DNA of 64,000 nt, from NCBI RefSeq assembly GCF_023197165.1, contig NZ_JALPRD010000004.1, forward strand, positions 186,001 to 250,000. The letters are read 5' to 3'. Each line of letters starts with the position of its first letter. Position 1 is the first letter of the stretch. This document shows positions 33,800 to 43,977 of the stretch, one piece after another. The notes beneath the pieces were generated by a model. That model saw nothing but the letters and a program-made list of their open reading frames with translations, did not search any database and was not told where the DNA came from. The DNA is from Sphingopyxis sp. MSC1_008 (GTDB taxonomy: Bacteria; Pseudomonadota; Alphaproteobacteria; Sphingomonadales; Sphingomonadaceae). A program made the translations under genes and the position numbers.

Positions 33800-35338
33800 T
33801 CAAAGCAGGCCGAGCTTACCGCCCTTGGCCTCATACTCACGAAACATCGATAATTTTTCGGCATCGAGCAACGGCTCGGCGTCCGCTGGCGCAATGCGCC
33901 AGATCGAGGCGGGATCGAGAGTGGCACGGCGCCACTTCGGGAGCGATCGCGCCTTGGCAGGGTTTCCGGTGCGCATGAAGGCGAGCCAGCGATCCTGCAT
34001 CGCGTCGGAAACCTTCCGATCGGTCGCGTCGAACGTCGCCCCCGTAAAATCGAGGGCTCCTAAGATATAGGGCACTTCCGACGTATGAAACGCGCCGTTG
34101 AGCGCCGGGTCGGCGCCGCGCAGGACATGCTCGAACTGATAGGCATAGACCGGGGCGCCTTCGGCGGAGCGACGTTCGGCCCAGAGCAGAAGGCCTGCAG
34201 CGCGGCGATCGCGCGCGAGACGGACTCCCGATCGCGCCGCCTCGGCGTCGGTGGCGTGCGGATAGAGAGCCAGCAGCCGCTCTGCCACCGCTGCGTAGCG
34301 CTTCTCGACTTCCTGCTTGAATGCCGCAACGGTTTGCGGAGCTTGCGCCGCGGATGTCTCGTCGCGCGTATATCCGATGAGGATCGGCAGCTTGGTGACC
34401 AGTGGTGCGGCGCGATCTTCGGGGCTGACGGGCAATATCTTGCCATCGACGATCGGGAGCGGGAAGCCCGCCCCTGCCCGCTTGACGAACTCGGCCGCCG
34501 GAATGGCCCGGAGTCCTGCAATGTCGCTCACTTTCGCCTTCGTCATCGTCGCCGTCCCCATGCCTTCGGCCGCCGCGAGCGGCATCGCCGGCAGCCCGAG
34601 TTCCGGGCCGCTTTCGAGCACGGCGCGATGGAAAAGACCTTTGGCCAGGGGCGAGACAAGCAACGCATTGACGATGCCCGCTCCGGCGGACTGCCCGGCA
34701 ATCGTTACATTGTCCGGGTCGCCGCCGAACTTCGCGATATTTGCGCGAACCCACCGGAGCGATTCAATCGTATCGAGGATGCCATAATTGCCGGACACTC
34801 CGAGCGGTGATGCGCGCGTGAGCTCGGGATGAGCGAAAAAGCCGAAAACGCCGACCCTATAGTTGATCGTGACGACGACCGCGCCCTTCTGCGCCAGACC
34901 CGCCCCATCATAAGCAGCGATGTCGGCACCGCCGCTCTGGAAGCCTCCCCCGTGAATGAAGAGATAGACGGGGCGCTTTGCCTTGCCTTTCTCCTGAGTC
35001 CAGACGTTGAGGTAGAGACAATCCTCCGAGCGCTGGCCGCTGATCAGGAAGGCGGCCGTATAGGGACCGAAGGGTTTGGCCTCGTCTTGCTGGCAGGAGG
35101 GGGCGAATTTGGTTGCCGCGCGCACGCTCGACCAGGGTTTGACGGGCTGCGGCTCACGCCAGCGGAGATCGCCGACCGGTGGCTCGGCATAGGGAATGCC
35201 GAGAAAGATATTCAGGCCCGACCGATTAATCCCTTCGACAGTGCCGCTGTCGGTCTTGGCGACCGTCTCGCCGGCCGCGGCCGGAGCCGCCACCAGAAGC
35301 GCGCCCGTCAACGCCGCGAAACCTAGAAAATTGCGCAT
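33800..35338 (-). CDS. Type-B carboxylesterase, secreted
   Basis: 512 aa from ATG 35338 (GAAGAG/AAGGG upstream); signal peptide FLGFAALTGALLVAAPAAAG. Family motifs: GIPYAEPPVGDLRWREP, SEDCLYLNVW, HGGGFQSGGAD, nucleophile Ser217 in AGQSAGAGIVN, and NGAFHTSEVPYILG with the catalytic His near the C-terminus. GQSAG replaces the more usual GESAG. It lies 74 bp downstream of the tannase-family gene on the same strand and has no operator copy of its own, so the two probably form one operon. Role: removal of an ester substituent from a glycoside in the periplasm. Confidence 0.88.
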   Translation of the reverse strand: MRNFLGFAALTGALLVAAPAAAGETVAKTDSGTVEGINRSGLNIFLGIPYAEPPVGDLRWREPQPVKPWSSVRAATKFAPSCQQDEAKPFGPYTAAFLISGQRSEDCLYLNVWTQEKGKAKRPVYLFIHGGGFQSGGADIAAYDGAGLAQKGAVVVTINYRVGVFGFFAHPELTRASPLGVSGNYGILDTIESLRWVRANIAKFGGDPDNVTIAGQSAGAGIVNALLVSPLAKGLFHRAVLESGPELGLPAMPLAAAEGMGTATMTKAKVSDIAGLRAIPAAEFVKRAGAGFPLPIVDGKILPVSPEDRAAPLVTKLPILIGYTRDETSAAQAPQTVAAFKQEVEKRYAAVAERLLALYPHATDAEAARSGVRLARDRRAAGLLLWAERRSAEGAPVYAYQFEHVLRGADPALNGAFHTSEVPYILGALDFTGATFDATDRKVSDAMQDRWLAFMRTGNPAKARSLPKWRRATLDPASIWRIAPADAEPLLDAEKLSMFREYEAKGGKLGLL

Positions 35339-35412
35339 CTCTTCAGCCCTTCCACGGAGACGCGCGTTTCGCGCGAATCCTATTGATATCCATTGATGTG
35401 CGGTCAGCCGGG

Positions 35413-37008
35413 TCAACGGCATATATAGCTCGTGGCATCGTCGATAGCGCCGCTGCCTTTATATTTGGCCCGCTTCGGCCAGGCGCAGGCTGGCCGGCTT
35501 CGCACGATGTTGGCCGGCTGGCCCGCCATGACCTGAATCGGGTTGTCGAATTTCGTCGCGATCAAGCGCTCGGGCGCGACACCAGTCTCCGCCCATCGAT
35601 CGAGGGCGCCGAGATAGTCGATCGTGTCGGGGCCGTGTCCGCCCGAACAATGGGCGACTCCAGGCAGCATGAAAAGCCGCAAATGGGTATCGGCGCTGCG
35701 CCCGACGGCGCGCCGCACGGCTGCATGATAACGCAGGCTGTTGCCTGCCGGGATCGCGGCATCGTCCCAGCCATGATAGATCAGAAGCTTGCCCCCGCGG
35801 GAGAAAAACGGGCGAAGATCGGGATCGACCGCATCGATCGCCGGCCCCGGCTGACGGCGGACGGCACCAAATTCGCGGTCGAGATCGAAGCTTTCCTCCG
35901 GCCAGGCAGGATCGCTGTAGACCATATAGCGCATCAGGCTCGTCGCCATCCCGGGGCCGGCCGCTTTCGAGCCGGTCAGCCAGGCAGCCCATTCATATTC
36001 GCTGCCGACCGGCAGGCCGGGCATGATCTCGTGGCCCTTGCTATCATAGGTGCCGCGATAGATCGCTTTCACGGTGCCGACCTCCGCTTTCGAAAGGCAG
36101 CTCGCCGTGGCCGCGCCCTTACATGCGAGCACGGCCGGATCGAACCGGCACGATGTCGGCCGTTCGATCAATCCGTCCTTCAACCCGTCGAGGCCGTCGC
36201 ATTTCGCTAAGGCGGCCTCGTGGACGAGCTTGAGTTTCGGACTGAGCGTGTCGGATCCGGGAGTCGTCCGGGCGAGACGACCGATATGCGCGAAAGAGAC
36301 CATCAGGCCCGTGAAATCATTCGCCGGTGCGCCTGCGACAATCGCGTCATAATCGCCCGGATGACGCTGTGCGAGCATCAAAGCATCGCGCCCGCCATTG
36401 GAGCAGCCTTGAAAGAAGGCCCGCTTGACCGCTGCGCCATAATATTCCGCGGACAGCGATTTTCCGAACATGGCGCCCAAATGGTTCGCCCGATGGCCGA
36501 AGTCGGCGATCTTCTCGGGCTGCCGAAGCGCCCATTTCGGCTCGGAAGCCGGATCGTGCCCGGCGTTGGTGACGACCGCGGCATAGCCCTTGCCGACGGG
36601 CTCTCTCAGCGAGATCGCCGCAGCCCCGAGCCCGCCTTCAAAACCGCCGCCGCCGAAACCGACGAGCTTGCCGTTCCAGTTCGAAGGAAGCCAGAGCTGC
36701 ACCTTGATTTCCGAACCCTCGACCGGGGTCATTCGAGCATGTACCCGGCAAAATTCGGGGCTGTTCTGGTGCTTGAAGGGCGGAAGCGCCGAACCGGCGA
36801 GGATGTAGTCGGCCTTGTCGATCGTCGCGCCCGCCATTTGCCTTCCGACGAGGCCCCTGCAGCGTGCCGCTCCGTCGTCGGGCGACAGGGCGGCCGACAC
36901 CGCTCGTGTCTGCATCGCACCGGCGGGTTCCGCGCCGCCGCTGGAGGCCAGCGGACCAAAAAGCGCCAGCGTGGCCGCCCCCGTCGCGAAAATCAGCTTG
37001 CCGGTCAT
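35413..37008 (-). CDS. Tannase/feruloyl esterase family protein, secreted (copy 1)
   Basis: 531 aa; GGGAGGGAT precedes ATG 37008 and a signal peptide follows (LIFATGAATLALFGPLASSGGA). Tannase/feruloyl esterase family: RMTPVEGSEIKVQLWLPSNWNGKLVGFGGGGFEGGLG, nucleophile Ser203 in GCSNGGRDALMLAQRHPGDYDAIVAGAPAND, LLIYHGWDDAAIP with the acid Asp, and LPGVAHCSGGHGPDTID with the catalytic His; the paired Cys next to Ser and His is a family trait. It would hydrolyse aromatic or other acyl-sugar esters. Two co-regulated paralogues are at 52525 and 56133. An operator copy is 64 bp upstream. Confidence 0.92.
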   Translation of the reverse strand: MTGKLIFATGAATLALFGPLASSGGAEPAGAMQTRAVSAALSPDDGAARCRGLVGRQMAGATIDKADYILAGSALPPFKHQNSPEFCRVHARMTPVEGSEIKVQLWLPSNWNGKLVGFGGGGFEGGLGAAAISLREPVGKGYAAVVTNAGHDPASEPKWALRQPEKIADFGHRANHLGAMFGKSLSAEYYGAAVKRAFFQGCSNGGRDALMLAQRHPGDYDAIVAGAPANDFTGLMVSFAHIGRLARTTPGSDTLSPKLKLVHEAALAKCDGLDGLKDGLIERPTSCRFDPAVLACKGAATASCLSKAEVGTVKAIYRGTYDSKGHEIMPGLPVGSEYEWAAWLTGSKAAGPGMATSLMRYMVYSDPAWPEESFDLDREFGAVRRQPGPAIDAVDPDLRPFFSRGGKLLIYHGWDDAAIPAGNSLRYHAAVRRAVGRSADTHLRLFMLPGVAHCSGGHGPDTIDYLGALDRWAETGVAPERLIATKFDNPIQVMAGQPANIVRSRPACAWPKRAKYKGSGAIDDATSYICR

Positions 37009-37072
37009 TGCATCCCTCCCTCGAATCCAGTTCGCAACCGGATTTGTCGCAGAGATTGCAGCGCCCGCAACA

Positions 37073-37092
37073 TGCAGTCAATACTGACCGGA
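37073..37092. promoter_or_regulatory. Candidate operator for tannase-family copy 1
   Basis: TGCAGTCAATACTGACCGGA: inner arms AGTCA/TGAC are kept. On the minus strand TTGACT is followed 17 bases later by CAATCT, a possible -10. It is 64 bp from ATG 37008. Confidence 0.65.
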
Positions 37093-37219
37093 AAAATGTC
37101 TGATTTGCAATCAACCATGTCTGCAATTGACATCGCGTCGACGACTGGCGATACTTTGGTTCAGCAGCCGGGATCGGACGCACACGGATATAGCCGTGGC
37201 GATTGGGGAGACGGGATCG

Positions 37220-37453
37220 ATGCAGCAAGCCGAAAATCTATCTCGCGAGCCTCGGGCGGCGGTGTCCGCGCACATACTCGATTTCAAACCACGAGACGAT
37301 CGAAGGCCCGACTCTCTCAAGATAGCCCGTGCGGCGGAGCCTGCGCGTCCTGGTCCGCGCGCTCCGCGCATCAATGGCATAGTGCTCGGCATGATCCTCC
37401 TTCCGGCGACCATGGCGATCGTGGAATTAGTGCGGCTTCTCGTCACCCGCTAG
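37220..37453 (+). CDS. Possible small tail-anchored membrane protein
   Basis: 77 aa from ATG 37220, preceded by GGGAGACGGGATCG. The first ~48 residues are charged and Pro/Arg-rich; the end is a single hydrophobic helix (INGIVLGMILLPATMAIVELVRLL). Codon use is less GC3-biased than neighbours (several CTA, ATA, TTA), which argues either for a poorly expressed or acquired gene or against coding. No family recognised. It fills the space between operators 37073-37092 and 37522-37541. Confidence 0.4.
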   Translation: MQQAENLSREPRAAVSAHILDFKPRDDRRPDSLKIARAAEPARPGPRAPRINGIVLGMILLPATMAIVELVRLLVTR

Positions 37454-37521
37454 ACGAGCCGGCCGTCCCGAGGCGTGGCAGCAATTCCTGCATGGGGCGT
37501 AAAATTCGGCCGATCCGATTA

Positions 37522-37541
37522 AACAAGCAAGTCTGACTGTT
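37522..37541. promoter_or_regulatory. Candidate operator for the TonB-dependent receptor
   Basis: AACAAGCAAGTCTGACTGTT, both arms strong, 82 bp before ATG 37624. Confidence 0.75.
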
Positions 37542-37623
37542 TCTTCTTGACTCGACTCGTCCGCGGTTTGAATAGCGGCGCTTGGAGTCGCCCGGTGCCA
37601 AGGGCGAAACGGGAAGGACAGTC

Positions 37624-40299
37624 ATGAAAATGGTTCGCGCAACAGCAAATTTGAGCGGAAAGCTCGCCGCCACGACAGCGCTTCTGGCTCTGATGTCGGG
37701 CTCGCCCGTCTTCGCACAGGAGCTCCCGGCGAGCGATGCGGGGGCGCAAGACGAGCTGGCAGCGGACGGCAGCCCGACCGATCAGGAAATCATCGTCACC
37801 GGCACATTGATCCGAGGCATTGCCCCCACGGGGACGAATGTGGTCAGCGTGAACGCGGAAAAGATCGAAGCCACGGGTGCGATCAGCACGGTCGACGTCC
37901 TCGCCAAGATTCCGCAGATCTCGAACAGCTTCAATCGGGTGCCGGTGTCGTCCACCGGCGACGCGGGTACGACGATCTACAAGCCGAACATCCGCAACCT
38001 CGCGGCAAGCGGCGCCAACACGACACTCGTCCTCGTCGACGGCCATCGTCTGGTTGGAGCCGGTGTGCTGTCGTCGGTCCCCGATCCCGATATCGTCCCG
38101 CCCGGCGTGATCGAGCGCATCGAAATCGTCCCGGACGGCGGCTCGTCCATCTACGGGTCGGACGCGATCGGCGGCGTGATCAACATCATCACGCGCAAGC
38201 GGTTCGACGGCGTCGAAGTGTCGGGGCGCTATGGCTTCGCCGACAATTACAAGCAGTTCGACATCAACGGGACAGTCGGCAAGAGCTGGGACAGCGGCTC
38301 GGTCTATGTGTCCTATGTCTATAATGAGAATGACGCGATCTTCGGCCGGGACCGCGATTATGTCCGGCAGATTGTCCCGTCGAACTCGTGCGCGCCGGGC
38401 ACGATCCTCGTCGGTTCGACGACATATGCGCTTCCCGGCCTTGTCGCGGGCAGTGTCAACAGCTGCGATACGAGCGACAATGCGGCCTTCATTCCGGCGC
38501 AGCAGCGGCATTCGGTCTTTGCCGGGCTCAACAACGAGCTCAGCGACAATGTCTCGATCGATATTCGCGCCTTCTACACGCGACGTGAGACCCAGTCGTT
38601 CAGCGACCAGTTCCGCGCTTCGAGAACGATCACGGCCGCCAACCCCAATTTCATCCCGGCGTTCCCGGGCAATGCCAGCCAGACGATCAACTTCAGCTAC
38701 GGTCCCGTCGTCGGCGCGAGCAGCCAGAACAGCACGACGCTCAACGAGTGGGGCGTCACGCCCGAGATGACGTTCAAGCTGGGTGGCGACTGGCGCCTGC
38801 GCGTGCTTGGAAATTACGGCCGCAGCGTCACGCGCAACATCCAGCCTGCCGTGAATGCGGTTGCGGAAGCCATCGCCTTGGGCAGCTCGAACCCGGCAAC
38901 GGCGCTGAATCCCTATAATGTCGCCCAGACGCCAGCCGCCGTTCTCGACTCGATCCTCAATTACGAGGCCTATGGCGAAGCGGAGCAGGATCTCTTCAAC
39001 ACCCGGGCCATCGCCGACGGCTCGCTGTTCGACTTGCCCGGTGGCGCGGTGCGGATCGCCTTCGGCGCGGAATATAGCCATGAAGTCTTCAAGCGGATTT
39101 CGGGCAATCATGTCCCTGGCGACTTCAGCCCGCTTGCGACGCCCCAAGGCAAGCATGAGCGCGACACCAAGTCGCTGTTCGGCGAAATCGCGATCCCCGT
39201 CTTCGGCAGCGATAACGGCTTCACCGGCATGCGGTCTCTCACCCTGTCGGCCTCGGGCCGCTACGACGACTATAGCGACGTCGGGAGCACCTTCAATCCG
39301 AAGGTCGGGCTGACCTGGAAGCCGGTCGACGGCGTATCGATCCGTGGCAATTACGGCGAATCCTTCAATGCGCCGAGCATGCCGGACAAGGTGCCCCAGG
39401 TGCAGCTGCAGAATCTGGGCGGAAGCCCGTTCGTCCGCCCGGGCGAGTCGGTGAGCCCCGGCGGCATCCCGACGCTGTTCCGCCCGACGATCCTGATCGC
39501 CGGCGTCGATCCCGATCTGCGCCCGCAGACCGCCAAGACCTATTCGATCGGCATGGACATCCAGCCGGCCTTCATTCCGGGGCTGAACCTCAGCGCGACC
39601 TATTATAATATCGCGCTCAAGGACCAGATCACGATCGCCTTCTCGTCGAACACGGCGGTCCTATTCTCGCCGGCCTACGCCCGCTTCCTGACCTTCAATC
39701 CCACCCAGGCCCAGATCGACGCGGTCCCCGACACGCTTCCGATCGCGGGCGCATCGTCGATCGCCGCCCTCTATGCCAATCCGCTTCTCGCGCCGTATCT
39801 TCTGTATGACGCGCGGGTCCAGAATGTCGGGGCGGTCGACCAGGACGGGCTCGATTTCAGCGCTTCCTACCTGACCCAGACCGGCTTCGGGTCGATAAAC
39901 GCCAATGTCGCGGGCACCTATATCCTGAACCGCAAGGTCACCGCCGTCGCGGGGCAGGCCGCGATCGACGATCTGGCCGCGAACACGAGCCGCCTCAACC
40001 TGTCGGCGACGGTCGGCGCCACGATCGGCGGCTTCAGCGCCAATGCGACCTGGTATCATACGGCAGGCTACAAGGTGCAGAACGTGCCGAACCAGACACG
40101 CGTCAACGCCTTCAATGTCGTCGATCTCTTCTTCGCCTATGACGTCGGCGGCGAAGGGCTTTTCAAGGATCTCGCCTTCACGCTCAACGTCAACAATGTG
40201 TTCGACCAGGACCCGCCGTTCATCAACTCGGGGACCGGCTACACCAATGGCTCGACCTATGGGCGTCTCGTTCAGTTGGGCGTGCGCAAGAAATTCTGA
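37624..40299 (+). CDS. TonB-dependent outer-membrane receptor
   Basis: 891 aa from ATG 37624 (GGGAAGGA upstream). Signal peptide LAATTALLALMSGSPVFAQ, TonB-box-like DQEIIVTGTLIRG near residue 60, plug domain with NTTLVLVDGHRLVGAGVLSSVPDPDIVP, VIERIEIVPDGGSSIYGSDAIGGVINIITRK, then a long 22-strand-type barrel ending in QLGVRKKF with terminal Phe. This is the RIRGIG-like class that sphingomonads use for carbohydrates and plant compounds. As the only TonB receptor in the island, and with its own operator copy, it is the likely outer-membrane entry for the intact glycoside. Ligand not predictable from sequence. Confidence 0.95.
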   Translation: MKMVRATANLSGKLAATTALLALMSGSPVFAQELPASDAGAQDELAADGSPTDQEIIVTGTLIRGIAPTGTNVVSVNAEKIEATGAISTVDVLAKIPQISNSFNRVPVSSTGDAGTTIYKPNIRNLAASGANTTLVLVDGHRLVGAGVLSSVPDPDIVPPGVIERIEIVPDGGSSIYGSDAIGGVINIITRKRFDGVEVSGRYGFADNYKQFDINGTVGKSWDSGSVYVSYVYNENDAIFGRDRDYVRQIVPSNSCAPGTILVGSTTYALPGLVAGSVNSCDTSDNAAFIPAQQRHSVFAGLNNELSDNVSIDIRAFYTRRETQSFSDQFRASRTITAANPNFIPAFPGNASQTINFSYGPVVGASSQNSTTLNEWGVTPEMTFKLGGDWRLRVLGNYGRSVTRNIQPAVNAVAEAIALGSSNPATALNPYNVAQTPAAVLDSILNYEAYGEAEQDLFNTRAIADGSLFDLPGGAVRIAFGAEYSHEVFKRISGNHVPGDFSPLATPQGKHERDTKSLFGEIAIPVFGSDNGFTGMRSLTLSASGRYDDYSDVGSTFNPKVGLTWKPVDGVSIRGNYGESFNAPSMPDKVPQVQLQNLGGSPFVRPGESVSPGGIPTLFRPTILIAGVDPDLRPQTAKTYSIGMDIQPAFIPGLNLSATYYNIALKDQITIAFSSNTAVLFSPAYARFLTFNPTQAQIDAVPDTLPIAGASSIAALYANPLLAPYLLYDARVQNVGAVDQDGLDFSASYLTQTGFGSINANVAGTYILNRKVTAVAGQAAIDDLAANTSRLNLSATVGATIGGFSANATWYHTAGYKVQNVPNQTRVNAFNVVDLFFAYDVGGEGLFKDLAFTLNVNNVFDQDPPFINSGTGYTNGSTYGRLVQLGVRKKF

Positions 40300-40324
40300 T
40301 CGGGCCTCTCCGGCTCTCCAACTC

Positions 40325-40358
40325 AGGGCTGCGGCGCCAGGCGCCGCAGCCCTTTTTC
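40325..40358 (+). terminator. Rho-independent terminator after the TonB receptor gene
   Basis: GC-rich inverted repeat AGGGCTGCGGCGCC / GGCGCCGCAGCCCT (40325-40353) followed directly by TTTTTCTT. Starts 26 bp after the stop codon. Confidence 0.9.
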
Positions 40359-40551
40359 TTGACGAGAAGGGGTTCGCGGAAAAAGCGAAAATTACCGCAG
40401 CGAAGGGGCGGTTCGGCGCCGACGCGAGACGAGGCCGGCCACGCCGAACCACCGTGATCCCGATCCGACGTCCTGCGGAGCCCGCTCCATAGCCGGGCCT
40501 TTAATTCGGATCGCGGGTGGCCATTAGCACAGGGCGCCGGATCAACTCCCC

Positions 40552-43500
40552 TCAGCGTCTCACCTCCGTGAGCAGCCGCACCGGCCCTATCAGTCCGGAG
40601 GGGCGGAGCGGCGCGTCGGCCTTGTAGGTCGCCAGCGTGGTGAAGGTGATCTTTCGGGCGCCCGGCTGCAGGTCGCCGATCAGCCGGTTGACCCAGAGGT
40701 TGGCTACCCGCACTTCCAGCCTGTTGGGTCCAGGCCGCACCGCGTGACCGACATCGACGCGGAACGGCGCCATCCAGGGACTGCCGACCTTTTTGCCATT
40801 CACCCAAACCTCGGCGAGGTCCCCGACACGGCCGAGGTCGAGCAGCATCCGCCCGTGGCTGGTCTTGGGCAGGATAAACGAAGTGCGGTACGTGGCGATG
40901 CCCGAAAAATATCTGATGCCCGGATCGCTATGTTCATCGAGTGGGACGAGCGTTTCCAACCCGACCGACGGCGGCGCGCCGCGCTCGGCCTGGAAAGTCA
41001 CCTCCCACGATCCTGCGATCGTTTGCGCGGGCACCCACTCGCGCTTGGCCATATTGAGAGCCGGGGCCGGCGCAGGCTTGCGGAAGACGAGAAACGCGGA
41101 ACCGGACGCCTCCAGATCCAGCGGCACCACCGTCTGGCCATTCTCGATGCGATAGCTCACCGGCTCCACGCTGCCGGTGTCGGCATGCCACAATTCGGGC
41201 AGCTTGCCGGTGACGCGGAAGCGGGCATCAATGCGCCCTGCCCTATCGCTGCGGTTGTGGACGAAATAGATGTCGCCGTCGGCAAGCTTGCGGTGCACGA
41301 ACAGCAGCTGCGGATTGCCGACGGCGGCCGTATAGGCGAAGTCCGCGGCGATGCCGAGGTCCTTCAACGCCGCTTCGGGATCACGGCCGTCGATCACCTG
41401 TCCGCGACCGAGACGCGTGGTCGCACCGCCGCCCCAAAGGCGCGACACCAGCCGCGCGAATTCCGCCGGATCATCGGCCAGACTGGGCGAGGAGAGCGGC
41501 CGAGACCCGATCACCGTCGCGCCGGCGGACACGAGGTCCGCCAATTGACGCAGCACCGGTACGGTCATCCGCGCGCTCGTTCCGCCAAGATACAGCGCGC
41601 GATATCGCGCGCCGCCGGGGGTAACGAGATCCGCCCCCTGGACGCTCAGCGCGCCGGTGAGCATCCCCGCATCGAAGAGGTCATAGGCGTAGGACCGGGG
41701 CAGGTCACCCAAGGCATTTTTCGCGAACAGGACACCGGCGGGTTGTTCCTCGCCGATGAAATAGGCCAGATCCGCGACGTTGCGGCCCTGCTGCAGCAGG
41801 AAGCTGGAGCGCGACATATAGTCCACCCACGGCCCCGCCATCTCCGCCCAACTATCGAGGCGGTTGAAATACTGGCCAAAGATCGCGAGCGAGAATCCCG
41901 GCCCCTTGTCGAGCGGCTGGTGGACCGAGGTGTGGATCACCGGTCGGTTCACGCCGTTGGCGAATTCCATGTCGATGAACTTCTTGAGATCGTGCGGGGC
42001 AAACGCCCAGGGCGAAAGCTGAGCCGTGAGCGACTCCGCCGCCACCAGCTTGCGGCCATAGACATGCGCCACCGACGCCGCTCCGCGCATGTCGCCGATG
42101 TGGCCGGCGGCCGGCTGCTTGCCTTGCTGATAGGTCCAGAAGGCCGCCATCGGGATGTCGGCATAGCGCCGCATGGTCAGGTCGCTGCCCAGCACCGCGC
42201 GGAAGCCCTCGAGCGACTCGCCGTACACGATCATGCCGCGTTCGTGCGCCGCATGGGCGACCGTCTCATAATGTTCGGTGGCGACGAGGTCGGCAAGGGT
42301 TCGGCGGAAATCATAGAGGAACGCGTCGCTTTGCGCCGTCGAGCCGACCACGGTCCCGGTAAGCACGGGCAGCCACGGCCCCGGATCATAGCCCCGCAGC
42401 CGACGGAAGGCGGCCACCATTGCGGGCGTCCAGTTCGAGGGGCCCGCCTCCATGCTGTCGGTCAGCAGCGCGCGAAGACCGTGTTTTCCGATCAAATCCG
42501 CGCCAGTGGTTTCCGCATACATGCCCAGATAGACGTCCAGGTAGCGGCGAACTGCGGCGCGGTCATATTTATCGACCTCCAGCCCCGTCGCTTCCTTCGT
42601 CGCCGGATGGTTTGTCTTGCCGGTCAGCGAATAGCCGAGGCGCAGCACCTTCCATCGCCCCGGCGGCGGCGTCCAGTCGAGTTTGCCGTCGGCGGAAAGC
42701 CGCGACGTCAGATCTACGACCGACGCCGGGTCGATCCCCACATCATTGGGGCTGTTCTTATCCAGCTCATAATATTCCGGCGCGATCGCGAAGCCCGCCT
42801 TCTGCTCGAAGGCGTTCACGCGCGGCTGCGTCTCGAGGCGCAGTTCGGCGAGCCGGAATCGCTGCTTCTCGGACGGAGTCGGGATGAAGTCGGTAAACGC
42901 GCCCGGCGCGCCGGAAAGATCGAACGGCGGCGCAGGCGCCTTGGGGGTGAAGACGATACGAAAGCGCCGTGCCGTCAACTCCCTTAGCGCCACGGTGGTC
43001 TGGGGGGCGGCGCGCAGGTCGATGTCGGCGACCTTGCGCCAGGCCCCTGCTTCCTCGACCTCCAGCGCCGGGAGAATCTGGCTGCGATCGCCCAGCGCGG
43101 TAGCCATGGTGACCGCCCGAATGGTGCGGGGGACTGAATATTCGATCAAAAGCGTTGTCGCTGGCTGGCCAGTCGCGGCCTTTGCGAGATCGACGCCCGT
43201 CGCCGAGCGGCCATCGGTAAGGGCGGCGGCGTCCAGGGCTGCGCCGTCGCTATAGGTCATACGCGCGGTTGGCGCTGCGCGCGCCGTGGGCATGGGATAG
43301 GCGAGCACCGCCGCGTCGGCGTAGAAGTGGGGTGTATCGACATCGACTTCGGCGAGAATGCTTGCCCCTTTCGGCACATCCTGGAATGGACCCGTGGTGG
43401 TCGGGGGAGCAGGCAGCATGCCATCGAAACGGCGGCCGCCTTCGATCACGGACTCGCTCCACACCAGCTTCTTCATCCCGTCCTGCGGCGGCACCCATGG

Positions 43501-43914
43501 CCCGCCGGTCTCGCTCCATCCGGGAGACGATGCGATTGCGAGTTCCAGCCCATTCTTCTGTGCCAACTGGGCGGCGTGGCGAAAGGCGTCGCGCCAGTCG
43601 GGCGACATGAAAGGCAGCCGCTTCGGCACGATCGGCGGGGTCAGCAGGGCGCCATCGAAGGCCTGCATTCCGCCGATGCCGATACGCGACATCCACTCGA
43701 TGTCCTTGCGGATGCCTTCCTTGGTGATGTTTCCGTTCATCCAGTGCCACCAGACACGCGGACGCGCCTCCTGCGGCGGCGTCTCGAACCCTTCCAGAAG
43801 CGCGTCGGGTGCGCTTTGGGCAGTGACCGGGTATAAGGCCGGGCAAAGGGAGGTCGTCGCCAGCGCGGCGGCGGCGAGGCGCGCCAGAGGGTTTCCAAGC
43901 AGGTGCACGCCCAT
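40552..43914 (-). CDS. GH106 alpha-L-rhamnosidase, secreted
   Basis: 1120 aa, the length of known sphingomonad GH106 enzymes. Signal peptide LARLAAAALATTSLCPALYPVTAQS. GH106 N-terminal barrel start PRVWWHWMNGNITKEGIRKDIEWMSRIGIGGMQAFDGA, LELAIASSPGWSETGGPWVPP, a beta-sandwich insertion at roughly 200-370, then ALLTDSMEAGPSNWTPAMVAAFRRLRGYD and the C-terminal half shared with the gene at 1-1868. It removes alpha-L-rhamnose from flavonoid, saponin or similar glycosides. It is divergent from the gene at 44162, and each direction has its own operator. Together with the paralogue at 1-1868 it shows that rhamnose is part of the target glycoside. Confidence 0.93.
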   Translation of the reverse strand: MGVHLLGNPLARLAAAALATTSLCPALYPVTAQSAPDALLEGFETPPQEARPRVWWHWMNGNITKEGIRKDIEWMSRIGIGGMQAFDGALLTPPIVPKRLPFMSPDWRDAFRHAAQLAQKNGLELAIASSPGWSETGGPWVPPQDGMKKLVWSESVIEGGRRFDGMLPAPPTTTGPFQDVPKGASILAEVDVDTPHFYADAAVLAYPMPTARAAPTARMTYSDGAALDAAALTDGRSATGVDLAKAATGQPATTLLIEYSVPRTIRAVTMATALGDRSQILPALEVEEAGAWRKVADIDLRAAPQTTVALRELTARRFRIVFTPKAPAPPFDLSGAPGAFTDFIPTPSEKQRFRLAELRLETQPRVNAFEQKAGFAIAPEYYELDKNSPNDVGIDPASVVDLTSRLSADGKLDWTPPPGRWKVLRLGYSLTGKTNHPATKEATGLEVDKYDRAAVRRYLDVYLGMYAETTGADLIGKHGLRALLTDSMEAGPSNWTPAMVAAFRRLRGYDPGPWLPVLTGTVVGSTAQSDAFLYDFRRTLADLVATEHYETVAHAAHERGMIVYGESLEGFRAVLGSDLTMRRYADIPMAAFWTYQQGKQPAAGHIGDMRGAASVAHVYGRKLVAAESLTAQLSPWAFAPHDLKKFIDMEFANGVNRPVIHTSVHQPLDKGPGFSLAIFGQYFNRLDSWAEMAGPWVDYMSRSSFLLQQGRNVADLAYFIGEEQPAGVLFAKNALGDLPRSYAYDLFDAGMLTGALSVQGADLVTPGGARYRALYLGGTSARMTVPVLRQLADLVSAGATVIGSRPLSSPSLADDPAEFARLVSRLWGGGATTRLGRGQVIDGRDPEAALKDLGIAADFAYTAAVGNPQLLFVHRKLADGDIYFVHNRSDRAGRIDARFRVTGKLPELWHADTGSVEPVSYRIENGQTVVPLDLEASGSAFLVFRKPAPAPALNMAKREWVPAQTIAGSWEVTFQAERGAPPSVGLETLVPLDEHSDPGIRYFSGIATYRTSFILPKTSHGRMLLDLGRVGDLAEVWVNGKKVGSPWMAPFRVDVGHAVRPGPNRLEVRVANLWVNRLIGDLQPGARKITFTTLATYKADAPLRPSGLIGPVRLLTEVRR

Positions 43915-43977
43915 CTCTCCTTTTTTGGGCTTCGCCCACCGGGCGTCGCAGCCGCCGCCGCAACCATAGAAACGCTA

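Noticed and set aside
35391..35420. GGTCA repeat upstream of the carboxylesterase at 33800 as another operator
   Set aside because: It is a direct repeat, not the palindrome, and lies across the stop codon of the tannase gene that probably shares the transcript.
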